Assembly (NCBI RefSeq): GCF_016863095.1
Contig: NZ_BOOF01000001.1
Span: 248,001 to 312,000 of the forward strand
Direction: 5' to 3'
Source of the DNA: Microbispora siamensis
Lineage (GTDB): Bacteria; Actinomycetota; Actinomycetes; Streptosporangiales; Streptosporangiaceae
Length of the DNA: 64,000 nucleotides
Part shown: in pieces, positions 55,258 through 64,000 of the stretch
Layout: the number at the start of each line of letters is the position of its first letter
How positions within the stretch are numbered: position 1 is the stretch's first letter
Notes under the pieces: generated by a model
What the model saw: only the letters and a program-made list of their open reading frames with translations
Databases searched by the model: none
What the model was told of the DNA's origin: nothing
Made by a program: the position numbers and the translations under genes

Positions 55258-58122
55258 TTACGACGATCCGCCGGCCGCCGTGCCCGCTATCACGGAGATC
55301 CAAGCGAGGGCAGGAATCAGGTTGTCGCTGTCTGTGTCGGCCAACTCCTGGGCCGCCCTGTCGACAAGGGCGTCGTTCCCCTCGGCCAAACCGCGCAGGC
55401 AGCCGGCGGCCGCCTTCTTCATCCGGCCGACGGTCTTGGCCCACAGGTCCTGACCCTGCGGATCCGGCACCCGGAAGTAGGCGCCGGCCTGCCGGGTCAG
55501 CCGGTCAACGGTGGCGCACACAGTGCGGAAATGGGCGTAATCGGACGGATGAGAGCGGGCAGCCGACCGGGCATCGCGGAGGCGGAAGTGAACATCCACG
55601 AAGCCGTCCACCAGCTCCAGGCCACCGTGGAGAAGCCATGACTGCGCCTGCAGCCTCCGCATCTGCGGTGACGGATTCGGCCGGTCGGTGCGGGCGAGGG
55701 CCTCGATCGCGGTGCTCCCCCGCCTCGGCGGCCGCTGCTCCGCGGGCGCGGCCGACGGTGCCACGAAGACCGCGGCGGTGAATCCCAAAGTGATCACTGT
55801 GAGCGCGGCGACAACGGCACGGAGACCACGGCGAGAACTCGCGGGCACCGGGACCGCGCCGGGCGATTCCCGCCGGCGCCGCGACGGCACGGCGGCGAGC
55901 GGGATGACCGCGATCATCGCGATCATCATCGCGGCGACCGACGCGTAGAGCAGTACGCCGGAGAAGGTGTCCCAGGCCGCGCCGGGCCGCCACGCGCAGG
56001 ACTCCGCCAGCGTGCTCAGCGGCGGAACGCATCCGTCCGTCGCCAGGAGCAGGAACACCCCGGCGCCACCGATCACCATGGCTGCGCCGGCGCTGACAAG
56101 CGCGACGAGGAGCCGGTAGCGACGGGCCAGCACGGCTGCGACGACCGCACTGACCGCGGCGGCGGCCACAACGACCAGTGCGCACCACGCCGCGTAGACG
56201 AGGACGAATTCGTCGTCCGTGCGCCGCGCCTCCCGCCCCGAGTGCATGGACGCCATGACGACCGCGAACGCCCCCCAGCACACCACGCCGCCGAGCGCGG
56301 AGACGAGCAGTGGTCCCCGCAGGCCGGGAACGTCCTGCCTGATCGAGTCCGGCGCCTTCGCGCCGCCCAAAGCCCTGCTCACCCAGCCCGGGATGCTCCT
56401 GTCCGGGCCGGCCCCCCAGGCGAGGAGCGGGACCAGCCACAGCGCCTGCACGGCCCACACGGCGAACGGAGTGGTGGCGACGGTGCTGAGCAGAGCCACC
56501 GGCACGGCGAGCGCCACCAGGACACCGGAATGGTGGCCGGTGGAACCGGGGGCAAGCACTTCCATCCAGGCGCTGGAGGAGAACGGCCAGCCGTTCGCCA
56601 CGGCGTGGTCGTAGCTCTTCCACCAGGAGAGCAGCGTGAAGAAGAGCAGCCAGGTCGCCGGCAGGATCAGCAGCATTCCAATCCACAGCGGACCCCACCG
56701 CCATGCCCTGATCCAAATCCGCGCGCATTGGGCGGTCCACCATGTCACCAGAGCCGCAGCGAGGACGATGAGCAGCAGGGCCTCGATGTGAGACGGGGTC
56801 CACTTGTTGACGGCCAGGCGGTTCGTGGTCAGCTCACCCACGGCCAGGCCTGCCCCCAGCCACAGTCCCGCCCCCAGCCCGGTGGGGACCCGGCGGGAGG
56901 TGAGAACGGCATGGGTGGCCGACCGCCACACGGCAACACCCATGACGGCGGTCAGGACGGCCGCCGCCAGCGGCACCGTCGCGCCGTCGGCCCACCCACT
57001 GATCCATCCGGAGATGTTCGCGGTGACGAGTTGATGGATGAGGAGCCACGTGGCGGCCCCGGTGAGGAAGAACGGCAGTGCCTGCAGGCCGAACAACGCG
57101 GCCGGGTCGGTAAGGGACCGAAGGCGCAGGTCCCAGCGCGGATGGGTGCTCCATAGCTGGGCGAACTTCGCGAGTTTCCGGGTGCGTCCGCTTCGGACCG
57201 CCGCGGCCCTGCGTCTCCATGCCTCGGTGTCGCCTCCCCAGGCCAGCGCGTCCAGGTCCGCGTAGATCTCGCGGCTGCGCAGGACGTCCGCTCGCGCCAG
57301 GTGGATCAGCGCCACCATCAAAACCGTCAACAGCAGGTTCCGCGTGCTCACCGGAAGCTCCCCCACCCGGTATTCGGGTGGCGTCCCGAGCACGCCCATC
57401 ACCGTTTTGACCAGGTAGAGCGGCATCACCACGACGATGAACACCCGCCAGAGAGCGACGGTGGCATACGTGATGACCACGTCGCCGTTGCGGATGTGGG
57501 CGAGTTCGTGAAGCACGACGGTGCGGAAACCCTGCGGATCGGTTGACCGGCTGACGACGAGTCCGTCGTTCAGGCGCACCGTGTAGCGGCCCGGCCGGCC
57601 GAAGGTTACCGCGTTCGCCCCCGCTTCGCCGCGAGCGACGACGAAGCGCGGGGCACGGGCCAGCCCGGCTGTCGCGACGAGGCCCTCCAGTTCGGAGCGC
57701 AGGTCGCCCCGGCCGTCCACCGTCTCGACGGGAGCGACCCGGCTGGAGCGCCCCTTCCAGGCCGGCAGTCCCCAGAACAGCACCGCGGAGGCGGTCAGGA
57801 ATAAGAGCGCCCAGAGAAGGCGCCACCACCACGGCACGTCCGAGCCGTAGCGGGCAAAGCACGCCGCCAGGGCGTCCCGCTGGTCGAGGAGGGCAGCCAC
57901 GTTGGGGAAGAACTCGCCGTCGACGGTGTCCAGCCCCGCCGCGTACGGGCACGTGCCGGCGCGCCCGGATCCCTCGACGTCGGACATCATCCCGAGCCCG
58001 CTGCTCAAGATCAGAATGAGCAGCAGCACGAAGCGCATCGTCGTCCCCGCGCTCAATACACGCTGGTCCACCCGCGGAACGGGGGACGCGGTGACCGCGG
58101 GGCCGCCCGGAAGGTCAGGCAT
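55258..58122 (-). CDS. Large M48-family membrane metalloprotease
   Basis: 954 residues with about 14 membrane helices. A helix near residue 30 and another near 100 precede the protease domain: [20 protein letters not shown], then LNDGLVV and the zinc motif [19 protein letters not shown], with the third ligand Glu probably in [15 protein letters not shown]. This order is that of HtpX/Ste24-like M48 proteases, but HtpX has about 290 residues, so the remaining 600, with ten further helices and a soluble C-terminal domain ([39 protein letters not shown]), are extra. ATG 58122 overlaps the stop of the upstream 189-residue protein by 8 bp. It could be a regulated membrane protease with that protein as its partner. 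Confidence 0.8.
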   Translation of the reverse strand: MPDLPGGPAVTASPVPRVDQRVLSAGTTMRFVLLLILILSSGLGMMSDVEGSGRAGTCPYAAGLDTVDGEFFPNVAALLDQRDALAACFARYGSDVPWWWRLLWALLFLTASAVLFWGLPAWKGRSSRVAPVETVDGRGDLRSELEGLVATAGLARAPRFVVARGEAGANAVTFGRPGRYTVRLNDGLVVSRSTDPQGFRTVVLHELAHIRNGDVVITYATVALWRVFIVVVMPLYLVKTVMGVLGTPPEYRVGELPVSTRNLLLTVLMVALIHLARADVLRSREIYADLDALAWGGDTEAWRRRAAAVRSGRTRKLAKFAQLWSTHPRWDLRLRSLTDPAALFGLQALPFFLTGAATWLLIHQLVTANISGWISGWADGATVPLAAAVLTAVMGVAVWRSATHAVLTSRRVPTGLGAGLWLGAGLAVGELTTNRLAVNKWTPSHIEALLLIVLAAALVTWWTAQCARIWIRAWRWGPLWIGMLLILPATWLLFFTLLSWWKSYDHAVANGWPFSSSAWMEVLAPGSTGHHSGVLVALAVPVALLSTVATTPFAVWAVQALWLVPLLAWGAGPDRSIPGWVSRALGGAKAPDSIRQDVPGLRGPLLVSALGGVVCWGAFAVVMASMHSGREARRTDDEFVLVYAAWCALVVVAAAAVSAVVAAVLARRYRLLVALVSAGAAMVIGGAGVFLLLATDGCVPPLSTLAESCAWRPGAAWDTFSGVLLYASVAAMMIAMIAVIPLAAVPSRRRRESPGAVPVPASSRRGLRAVVAALTVITLGFTAAVFVAPSAAPAEQRPPRRGSTAIEALARTDRPNPSPQMRRLQAQSWLLHGGLELVDGFVDVHFRLRDARSAARSHPSDYAHFRTVCATVDRLTRQAGAYFRVPDPQGQDLWAKTVGRMKKAAAGCLRGLAEGNDALVDRAAQELADTDSDNLIPALAWISVIAGTAAGGSS

Positions 58123-58684
58123 GCGGAGCCGGGAGGCCGCCGGTCCCGTCGTCCTCAGCTTGTCCGGCCTCGCCTCCCGCAGGGGACGGAGGCTGATCCA
58201 GATCGCGCAGCGCCGAGTGCACCACCACCGCGTCCGCGATTCGTTCCGCCGCCGGCAGGTCCAGACCGTGGCGCATGCCTACCTCGAGCACCCTACGTCG
58301 CAGGTCGGCCAGTTGCTCAGGGGTCAGCGGGGGCAGCGTCAAGGGCTCTTTCGGCCGGTGGAGGATCCTGCGAAGTCCGGCCCTCCCTCTCCTGACCGCG
58401 CCGTCGACCGCCGCGTCCGCGGCACGGCGTGCCGTCTCCTCCAGTGCCAGCCACACGATGGGCGTCAGCAGTGTGACGATGTCTCCCAGGCCGAACCCGA
58501 GAGGTTCATCCGACCGGTCTCCTCGTTTCAGCCGTCGCAATATGGTTTTGTCGTCGAATCGGCAGAGCCCATCGAGATAGGGCAGCTCCTCAGGAGCTAC
58601 GTCGGTTATTACATATCGGACGATGTCCCGTAACTGATAACGGCCTGCCGTATTCACCCGCCCTGTCCCCATGTCATCAGTCAT
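58115..58684 (-). CDS. 189-residue protein coupled to the M48 protease, unknown function
   Basis: 189 residues. The N-terminal 55 form a small domain ([20 protein letters not shown], then [20 protein letters not shown]). One hydrophobic helix follows ([20 protein letters not shown]), then a basic helix ([20 protein letters not shown]) and a helical end ([20 protein letters not shown]) with a disordered acidic tail. No family recognised. The 8-bp overlap with the M48 gene shows joint expression. The compact N-terminus might be an adaptor domain such as those linked to conflict or regulated-proteolysis modules, but that is guesswork. The start is leaderless: TACGAT (58691-58696) ends 6 nt before ATG 58684. 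Confidence 0.65.
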   Translation of the reverse strand: MTDDMGTGRVNTAGRYQLRDIVRYVITDVAPEELPYLDGLCRFDDKTILRRLKRGDRSDEPLGFGLGDIVTLLTPIVWLALEETARRAADAAVDGAVRRGRAGLRRILHRPKEPLTLPPLTPEQLADLRRRVLEVGMRHGLDLPAAERIADAVVVHSALRDLDQPPSPAGGEAGQAEDDGTGGLPAPHA

Positions 58685-59027
58685 GTCACCATCGTATGAC
58701 CCGCGCAGACGCCGCCGGGGAACACGATGACACCGATATTCAGAAGAGACGGAAATCGTTTTTACCCGTCCCGGCTGCGAGCGCCCAGCGGAGCTGTCCG
58801 GCCGCCGCCATCCCTTCTCGGCTCACTCCGGCATGACAATTCGGGACGGTACGAGCGACCCCGCGCGTGGCAGCACGAATCCGGCGAGCAACGCCCCACC
58901 CGCTGCCGGGAAAGCCCGGGCCAGCATCCTTACGAGAGACGTCCCCCTCACCGGAATTCCCGACACGCGGCCGGGGCGGGCGTGGGCCGGGCTGTGGGAA
59001 CATTCAGGGGGTTTCTAGGAGGACAGG
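58685..59027. other. Intergenic region with divergent promoters, no gene
   Basis: About 340 bp between the divergent 189-residue protein gene and the next kinase. The left edge holds the leaderless -10 TACGAT; an AT-rich patch lies at 58735-58770. No credible ORF or structured RNA was seen. Confidence 0.45.
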
Positions 59028-61004
59028 GTGGACGAGGAGCGTCGGGTGGCGGGCAGGTATCACCTGCTCGAGCCGATCGGCCGCGGAGGCATGGGCGTGG
59101 TCTGGCGTGCCCACGACGACCTGCTCGATCGCACGGTGGCCGTGAAAGAGGTGCTCTACCACCCCACCTCGGAAGAGGACAGGGAGACGTTCAACCGGCG
59201 CACCATCCGCGAGGCGCGGGCGGCGGGCCGCATCGACCATCCGAACGTCGTCGTCGTCCACGACGTGATCGAGGAGGACGGCCGCCCCTGGATCGTGATG
59301 CAGCTCGTGCAGTCGCGGTCGCTGGGCCAGGTGCTGCGCGAGCAGGGCGCCCTCCCGCCCGGTCGGGTCGCCGCGATCGGCCTGCAGGTGCTCGACGCGC
59401 TGTGCACCGCGCACGCCGCGGGAGTGCTGCACCGGGACGTCAAGCCGGAGAACGTGCTGCTCAACGGGGAGACCCGGGTGGTGCTGACCGACTTCGGCAT
59501 CGCGACGATGCCGGAGGAGGCCGCGCTGACCATGACCGGCGGCATCACCGGCACCCCCGCGTTCATGCCGCCCGAGCGGCTGAACGGCCACCCCGCGACC
59601 CCCGAGTCCGACCTGTGGTCCCTCGGCGCGACGCTGTACGCCGCGGTCGAGGGCAGGACACCCTTCGACCGCAACTCCCCGGTGGCCACGATGGCGGCCA
59701 TCCTGCACGACGACCCGGCCCCGCCCCAGCGGGCGGGCGCCCTGATGCCGGTGCTCGAAGGCCTGCTGCGTAAGGACCCGGCCCGGCGCATCGGCGCGGC
59801 CGAGGCGGCCGCCCTTCTCAACGCCGCCATGGCGGCCGGACCGGGCTCCGCCGCATCCGGGCCGGAGCCCGGTTCCCGGAGCGGCGCACCGTCCGGCCCG
59901 CCACAGCCTTCCGGCCCGTGGCCGCAGACCGCCTCCGGCTGGAACAGCGTGGACAGTGCGCCGTCCATCCCGGCGCAGCCGGGGCAGCCCGGGTCCTGGA
60001 GCCAGAGCCCGGCCGGCCCCCCTCAGCCGTACGGTGCCCAGTCGTACGGCGGCCCGCACCAGTCCGGCGGATCCCCCTCCTGGCCCGGAGCCGCCACTTA
60101 TCCGGGGCCGACCGGCCCGGGCGGCGGCGCGGGTGCGGCAGGCTACCCCACGAGTCCGGGCGGCCAAGGGGCCCAGATGGGCCACCCGGGTTCCGGCGGC
60201 CCGGCCGTTCCACCGGGTGCGCATCCTGGCGCGTACGCGGCGCCGGGTGCCCGCCCCGCGGGGCGGGGCTCCGCGACCAAGGTGACCCTGCTCGTCCTGT
60301 TACCGCTGCTGCTCGTGGCCGTCGTCGCGGGCGGCTGGTACGGCTACAGCACACTGGCCGGCAGCGGGACCGTCGCCGAGGACCTCACGCCGTCGGGTGC
60401 CGATCCCACCTCGGATTCCGATCCCACCACAGGGGACACCGGCACCTCGGGGGACACCGAGCCGAGCGCCTCCAGCGAGCCGTCCGCGCGGCCGTCGGAT
60501 GAGTCGACGGAGGAGCCGTCGGAGGAGCCGTCGCCGGAACCACCCACGCCGACGGCGGCCACGCCGCCCAAGGGGTGGAAGACCCACCGCGACTCCCTGG
60601 GCTTCTCGATCGCCCTGCCCTCCGGCTGGGTCCCGTTCAAGAGGGAGGCCACTCGCGTGCGCTTCCACGACCCGAGCGGGCGGGACTACCTGCAGGTCGA
60701 CTTCACCCCCTGGGAGACCACGGACCCGGTGGCCGCGCTGCGCACGGTCGAGGCGGCCTCGACCAAGAAGGGATACCTGCGCGGCTACGAGCGCATCGGC
60801 CTCGCCTCCGGAAGCTACCTCGGTGTGCCCTCCGCCGACTGGGAGTTCACCCATATGACCGACGCCGGCAAAGTGCGGGTGCTCGACCGCGCCTTCCGGC
60901 TCGACGACGGCCGCTGCGTCGCCCTCTACTGGCAGGTCGCCGACTCCCGATGGACTTCCGGTTTGTCCTACTTCCACGCCTTCACGCGCACCTTCCGGCC
61001 GTAA
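59028..61004 (+). CDS. Ser/Thr protein kinase, PknB type, with sensor domain like that of the kinase at 39418
   Basis: 658 residues. Kinase domain about 8-270 with IGRGGMGVVWRAHD, VAVKEVLYHP, LHRDVKPENVLLNGETR near residue 134, TDFGIATMPEE and TPAFMPPERL. A Gly/Pro/Gln/Tyr-rich linker follows (PQPYGAQSYGGPHQSGG), then one membrane helix (VTLLVLLPLLLVAVVAGGWY, about 418-440), a Ser/Asp/Glu stalk and a globular C-terminal domain (GWKTHRDSLGFSIALPSGWV to FHAFTRTFRP). The outer domain is homologous to that of the kinase at 39418: GFSIALP-x-GW, the ADWEFT strand and V-x-DR-x-F are shared. AGGAGG precedes GTG 59028. Confidence 0.92.
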   Translation: MDEERRVAGRYHLLEPIGRGGMGVVWRAHDDLLDRTVAVKEVLYHPTSEEDRETFNRRTIREARAAGRIDHPNVVVVHDVIEEDGRPWIVMQLVQSRSLGQVLREQGALPPGRVAAIGLQVLDALCTAHAAGVLHRDVKPENVLLNGETRVVLTDFGIATMPEEAALTMTGGITGTPAFMPPERLNGHPATPESDLWSLGATLYAAVEGRTPFDRNSPVATMAAILHDDPAPPQRAGALMPVLEGLLRKDPARRIGAAEAAALLNAAMAAGPGSAASGPEPGSRSGAPSGPPQPSGPWPQTASGWNSVDSAPSIPAQPGQPGSWSQSPAGPPQPYGAQSYGGPHQSGGSPSWPGAATYPGPTGPGGGAGAAGYPTSPGGQGAQMGHPGSGGPAVPPGAHPGAYAAPGARPAGRGSATKVTLLVLLPLLLVAVVAGGWYGYSTLAGSGTVAEDLTPSGADPTSDSDPTTGDTGTSGDTEPSASSEPSARPSDESTEEPSEEPSPEPPTPTAATPPKGWKTHRDSLGFSIALPSGWVPFKREATRVRFHDPSGRDYLQVDFTPWETTDPVAALRTVEAASTKKGYLRGYERIGLASGSYLGVPSADWEFTHMTDAGKVRVLDRAFRLDDGRCVALYWQVADSRWTSGLSYFHAFTRTFRP

Positions 61005-61067
61005 TAACGATTCGGTGAAGATCCGCAGGTCAAGGGGGATTTCGCCCCAGAACAGTAATGATGTCGC

Positions 61068-62675
61068 ATGCGTTCGCCCAAGACGGGTAGCGCGACAACC
61101 ATGGCTGAAGCGCAGACCTCCGAACGTGTCGTGGCAGGACGCTATCGCCTGATCGAGCCGCTAGGGCGGGGCGGCATGGGCACCGTGTGGCGAGCCGTCG
61201 ACCAGGTGCTCGAACGGGAGGTCGCGGTCAAGGAGCTGCTCGCGTCGGCCGAGCTCACCGGCCCGGAGCGGGAGGTCTTCACCATCAGGACCTTCCGTGA
61301 GGCCAGGGCCGCCGGGCGGTTGAGCCATCCGAGCGTCGCGGCAGTGTACGACGCCTTCGAGGAGAACGGCTACCCCTGGATCGTCCTCGAACTGATCCCG
61401 TCCCGGACGCTGGGATCGGTCATCCGCGAGGAGGGCCCCCTGCCACCGCGTCGGGTGGCGGAGATCGGGTCCCAGGTGCTGGCCGCGCTGCGCGTCGCCC
61501 ACGCGAACGGGGTGCTGCACCGGGACGTCAAACCCGACAACGTGCTGCTCGCCGACGACGGGCGGGTCGTGCTGACGGACTTCGGCATCGCCGCGATGGA
61601 GGACGACTCCCCGGTCACCCGCACCGGCATGCTGATCGGCACGCCGGCGTTCATCGCCCCGGAGCGCGCGGCAGGACGGCAGGCGCAGCGGGCGTCGGAC
61701 CTGTGGTCGCTCGGAGTGACGCTGTTCATGGCGGTCGAGGGGCGCTCGCCGTTCCACCGGGGTCACGCGCTGGCGACGCTGGCCGCGGTCATGTACGAGG
61801 ATGCGGGCCCGATGCACAACGCCGGGCCGCTGGCACCGGTGATCGAGGGCCTGCTCATCAAGGACCCGGACCGCAGGATGACCGCGGACTACGCCGCCCA
61901 GCACCTGCACGCCGTGGCCACCGGCCAGGTGACCGGCCCGGTCGTGCCGCGCCCGCGGCAGCCGCCCCGGCTCGCCCGCCTGATGCCCATCTTCGACACC
62001 ACGCCTTCGGCTCCCATGTCCACGCCCGTGCCCCTCCGCGAGGGCACCCCGACGCCGGTCCCGGTCCCCGTGCCCGTACCGGCGGGCCGGCGCCGCAGGC
62101 CCTGGGCGCTGGCGGCGGGCTCCGGAGCACTCGTCGCCTTCGTCGGGCTGGCGGCCGGCGCGGTCGCGTTCGCCACCGCCAGGCTTCCGGCCGACCCGAG
62201 GGGGACCGCCGTGGTGAGCACCCCCACGGTGACGGTCTTCGCGACCAAGACCGCCGACCCCAGGACCGCCGAGACCGGCAATCGGACCGAGAGCCGCGAT
62301 GCGGAGAAGACGGCCCCCCAGCCGGTGGCGAAGCACTCATCGCGCGCCTCCGGCACGGATCGCGGCGGGCCTGCGGACAGGTCCACCGGGAGATCGTCCG
62401 AGAAGTCCGACAAGGGGAAGTCCGAGGAGAAGCACACCGGGGGCCCGTCCCAGGGTGCGGGCAAGCCCAAGGAGTCTCCCCCGGGCAAGCACTCGGGTAA
62501 GGGATCCGGCAACGGGCAGCCCTCCACGTCCAAGCCCGGGAACGGCGGCGGAAGCGCGCCGTCCCAGGGCAAGGGTGGGGGCCAGGGAAAAGGCGAGGGC
62601 CAGGAGGCCACCACGGACGACACCGGTGACCTCCCCGACGGCTACACCCAGCCGGAAAACGACTGGGAGGCCTGA
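61068..62675 (+). CDS. Ser/Thr protein kinase, PknB type, with disordered C-terminus
   Basis: 535 residues. Kinase domain about 22-280: LGRGGMGTVWRAVDQVLERE, VAVKELL, LHRDVKPDNVLLADDG, TDFGIAAMEDD, TPAFIAPERAAGRQAQRASD. One membrane helix (WALAAGSGALVAFVGLAAGA, about 345-367) follows a Pro/Val-rich stretch (TPTPVPVPVPVPAGRRRR). The outer part is low complexity, rich in Gly, Lys, Ser and Pro, ending DGYTQPENDWEA, without the folded sensor domain of the other two kinases. ATG 61068 is used; a second ATG at 61101 would remove 11 residues. It lies 63 bp after the preceding kinase in the same direction, so they may be co-transcribed. A tandem duplication is likely. Confidence 0.9.
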   Translation: MRSPKTGSATTMAEAQTSERVVAGRYRLIEPLGRGGMGTVWRAVDQVLEREVAVKELLASAELTGPEREVFTIRTFREARAAGRLSHPSVAAVYDAFEENGYPWIVLELIPSRTLGSVIREEGPLPPRRVAEIGSQVLAALRVAHANGVLHRDVKPDNVLLADDGRVVLTDFGIAAMEDDSPVTRTGMLIGTPAFIAPERAAGRQAQRASDLWSLGVTLFMAVEGRSPFHRGHALATLAAVMYEDAGPMHNAGPLAPVIEGLLIKDPDRRMTADYAAQHLHAVATGQVTGPVVPRPRQPPRLARLMPIFDTTPSAPMSTPVPLREGTPTPVPVPVPVPAGRRRRPWALAAGSGALVAFVGLAAGAVAFATARLPADPRGTAVVSTPTVTVFATKTADPRTAETGNRTESRDAEKTAPQPVAKHSSRASGTDRGGPADRSTGRSSEKSDKGKSEEKHTGGPSQGAGKPKESPPGKHSGKGSGNGQPSTSKPGNGGGSAPSQGKGGGQGKGEGQEATTDDTGDLPDGYTQPENDWEA

Positions 62676-62854
62676 CTCCCGGATGCGGCGTAAGGCTCCG
62701 CACCGCCATCGGTGACGTCCCCGGCGCCCACTTCCGCGAGCCCCCCGGGGATTCACCCCGGTCTGCCCGCCCGACGCGCCCGGGCGACACCTCCATCAGC
62801 CGCGCCTGATCGTCCCTACGACCTTCGGCGATACCGTCCCGTCTGCCGCGACGA

Positions 62855-63226
62855 TCACTGCTCGACGATCAGGTCGACTCGCATGGTGCCGCGGGTGGCG
62901 TTGGAGTACGGGCACACCTGGTGGGCGGTCTCCACGAGGTCGTGAGCCTCTGCCGAGGAGAGGCCGGCGGGTGGCCGCACGCGCAGGACGGCGTCCAACT
63001 GATAGCCGCCCTTGCCATTGGGGGACAGCCCCACCTCGGCCGTGACCGACGCGTCGGAGGCGTCCAGGTTCTTCCGGCCCGCCACCAGTTTCAGCGACGT
63101 CGCGAAGCAGGCGGCGTAGCCCGCCGCGAAGAGCTGCTCGGGATTGGTGCCGTCGCCGTTGCCGCCCAGTTCCTTCTGCATCGCGAGCCGGACGTCCAGT
63201 TTGCCGTCCGAGGAGGTCGCCCGGCT
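62855..63226 (-). pseudogene. Ohr/OsmC-family peroxiredoxin, 5'-truncated
   Basis: Homology to organic hydroperoxide resistance proteins starts abruptly at RATSSDGKLDVRLAMQKELG and runs to the end: TNPEQLFAAGYAACFATSLK with the first redox Cys, and TAHQVCPYSNATRGTMRVDL with the second. The first 20-25 residues of the family (the YTA-x-AT-x-x-GGR strand) are missing. Upstream the frame simply reads through the antisense of the neighbouring TetR gene. A start at ATG 63259 would give a chimeric N-terminus without a recognisable promoter. Ohr reduces fatty-acid hydroperoxides with lipoyl or mycothiol partners. This copy is probably inactive or expressed only by chance. Confidence 0.65.
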
Positions 63227-63749
63227 GTTCGGCGAGCACGGAGCCCGGGCGGTGGGCATGCAGCAGGTCGTCGAGGAGACGGGGCTCGGCAAGAGCGCTC
63301 TCTATCGGGAGTTCGTCAGCAAGGACGACCTGGTCGCCGCATGGGTGCGCGAGCTCGACGCCGAATCATGGTCGCGGATGGAGCAGGCGCTGGCCCTCCA
63401 TGAGGGCGACCCCGCCCGGCAACTCCTGACGGTCGTCGAACTCGCGCAGGAGAGCGTTCAGGCCCCGGATTTCCACGGCTGCACCTTCTACAACACGTCG
63501 GCGGAGTTCCGCGACCCCGCACACCCGGGCCGCCAGGAAGCCGTCGCCCATCTCGACCGGCTACGCCTGCGCCTGCGCGCCCTGGCGGAGGCCGCGCACG
63601 CCACCGACCCCGACGCGCTCGCCGACATGCTGATGCTCGTCATCTCCGGCCTCTACGCCAACGCCGCCACTCTGGGCCCGACCGGCCCGGCCGGGCGCGC
63701 CGTGGCCGCCGCCCGGACACTGATCGACCGGCACGTCCCCCGCGGCTGA
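63211..63749 (+). pseudogene. TetR-family regulator, 5'-truncated
   Basis: Homology starts at EVARLFGEHGARAVGMQQVV, about 15 residues into a TetR DNA-binding domain, and includes the recognition helix GLGKSALYREFVSKDDLVAA. The ligand domain follows with FHGCTFYNTSAEFRDPAHPG and ends TLIDRHVPRG. The first helix of the DNA-binding domain is absent; the frame upstream (possible GTG at 63144) is antisense to the Ohr gene. The TetR and Ohr remnants meet head to head at 63211-63224. That pattern is what a deletion of the shared 5' ends and promoters of a divergent pair would leave. Such TetR-Ohr pairs are common in actinomycetes. Confidence 0.65.
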
Positions 63750-63757
63750 GGTCTCCC

Positions 63758-63773
63758 GGCGAGACGCCTCGCC
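63758..63773. terminator. Weak hairpin between TetR remnant and rluD
   Basis: GGCGAG and CTCGCC around an ACGC loop, with outer CCGG pairing. It lies between the convergent TetR remnant and pseudouridine synthase ends. Confidence 0.35.
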
Positions 63774-63802
63774 CGCCGGAACGGGGGACCTGGAGTGCGG
63801 CG

Positions 63803-64000
63803 TCAGCCCTCGTCCGCGAGGATCTCCAGCGCGTGGGCCAGGTCCGCGGGGTAGTCGCTGGTGAAGGTCATCCACTCCCCCGTCGCCGGGTGCTCGAACG
63901 ACAGCGAGACCGCGTGCAGCCACTGGCGGCCCACGCCGAGGCGGGCGGCGAGGGTGGGGTCGGCGCCGTACAGCAGGTCTCCCACGCACGGGTGCCTGAG
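63803..64000 (-). CDS. RluD-type pseudouridine synthase, C-terminal end (cut by window edge)
   Basis: The last 65 residues of a RluA/RluD-family 23S rRNA pseudouridine synthase: [20 protein letters not shown], then the characteristic [20 protein letters not shown] and [20 protein letters not shown]. The catalytic Asp and S4 domain would lie beyond the right edge. Presence of rluD, dnaE and the his genes in this relative order matches the chromosomal core of other actinomycetes, from memory, with accessory blocks between them. Confidence 0.85.
   Translation of the reverse strand, partial: LRHPCVGDLLYGADPTLAARLGVGRQWLHAVSLSFEHPATGEWMTFTSDYPADLAHALEILADEG

Overview
The window is very GC-rich, densely packed actinobacterial chromosome. 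The gene content (dnaE1, an rluD-type gene, a hisD-hisC-hisB-hisH-priA-hisF cluster with PriA instead of separate HisA/TrpF, three PknB-type kinases, a CBM2-bearing secreted glycosidase) and the many leaderless starts suggest a filamentous actinomycete, most likely of the Streptosporangiales. No rRNA, tRNA, phage, insertion sequence or CRISPR array was seen.

Layout. 1-4.2 kb (- strand): a heterodimeric ABC exporter followed by the start of a sensor kinase cut by the window edge. 4.4-6.7 kb: a DinB-like metal-binding protein, two tandem paralogous small membrane proteins, a chorismate mutase and a small secreted protein. 6.8-13.0 kb (- strand): the histidine operon, with two small membrane proteins, a RidA protein and a 26-codon repeat-derived ORF woven in by start/stop overlaps. 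13.1-19.6 kb (+): a DeoR regulator behind three 20-bp-phased operator-like repeats, then a coupled permease, glycerol-kinase-like kinase and two FAD oxidoreductases, probably for glycerol or a related polyol. 19.6-29.7 kb: single genes (membrane protein, ArsC-like protein, YbaK-type deacylase, amidase, DUF2567-like protein), a MurA with Asp for the catalytic Cys next to a class A PBP, and a decayed NB-ARC/TPR regulator.

29.7-34.1 kb (- strand) holds the most interesting system: a compact, overlapping operon encoding a 131-residue candidate precursor with an Asp/Ser/Thr/Lys tail, a MvdD-like ATP-grasp ligase, a protein with two C4 zinc fingers, an ABC exporter and a DUF6624-like protein. It looks like a graspetide (omega-ester RiPP) pathway of unusual composition. 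Next come dnaE (34.5-38.0 kb) and a degenerate DAHP synthase-chorismate mutase fusion. The fusion is preceded by a leader that looks like ribosome-controlled attenuation: a leaderless leader peptide with Tyr and Phe, a large hairpin and an intrinsic terminator.

39.4-50.6 kb: a Ser/Thr kinase, a small membrane protein, a TipA-like MerR regulator with a clear 19-bp-spacer operator, a GNAT, a paralogous ribosomal protein S4 and a DUF2470 haem/iron protein sharing divergent iron boxes, a CBM2 glycosidase, a frameshifted CPBP protease and a NarL-type two-component system. 50.6-58.7 kb (- strand): M1, M14 and M48 metallopeptidases, the last coupled to a 189-residue partner. 59.0-62.7 kb: two more Ser/Thr kinases. 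62.8-63.7 kb: head-to-head remnants of an Ohr peroxiredoxin and a TetR regulator that both lost their 5' ends at one junction. 63.8-64.0 kb: the end of a RluD-type pseudouridine synthase.
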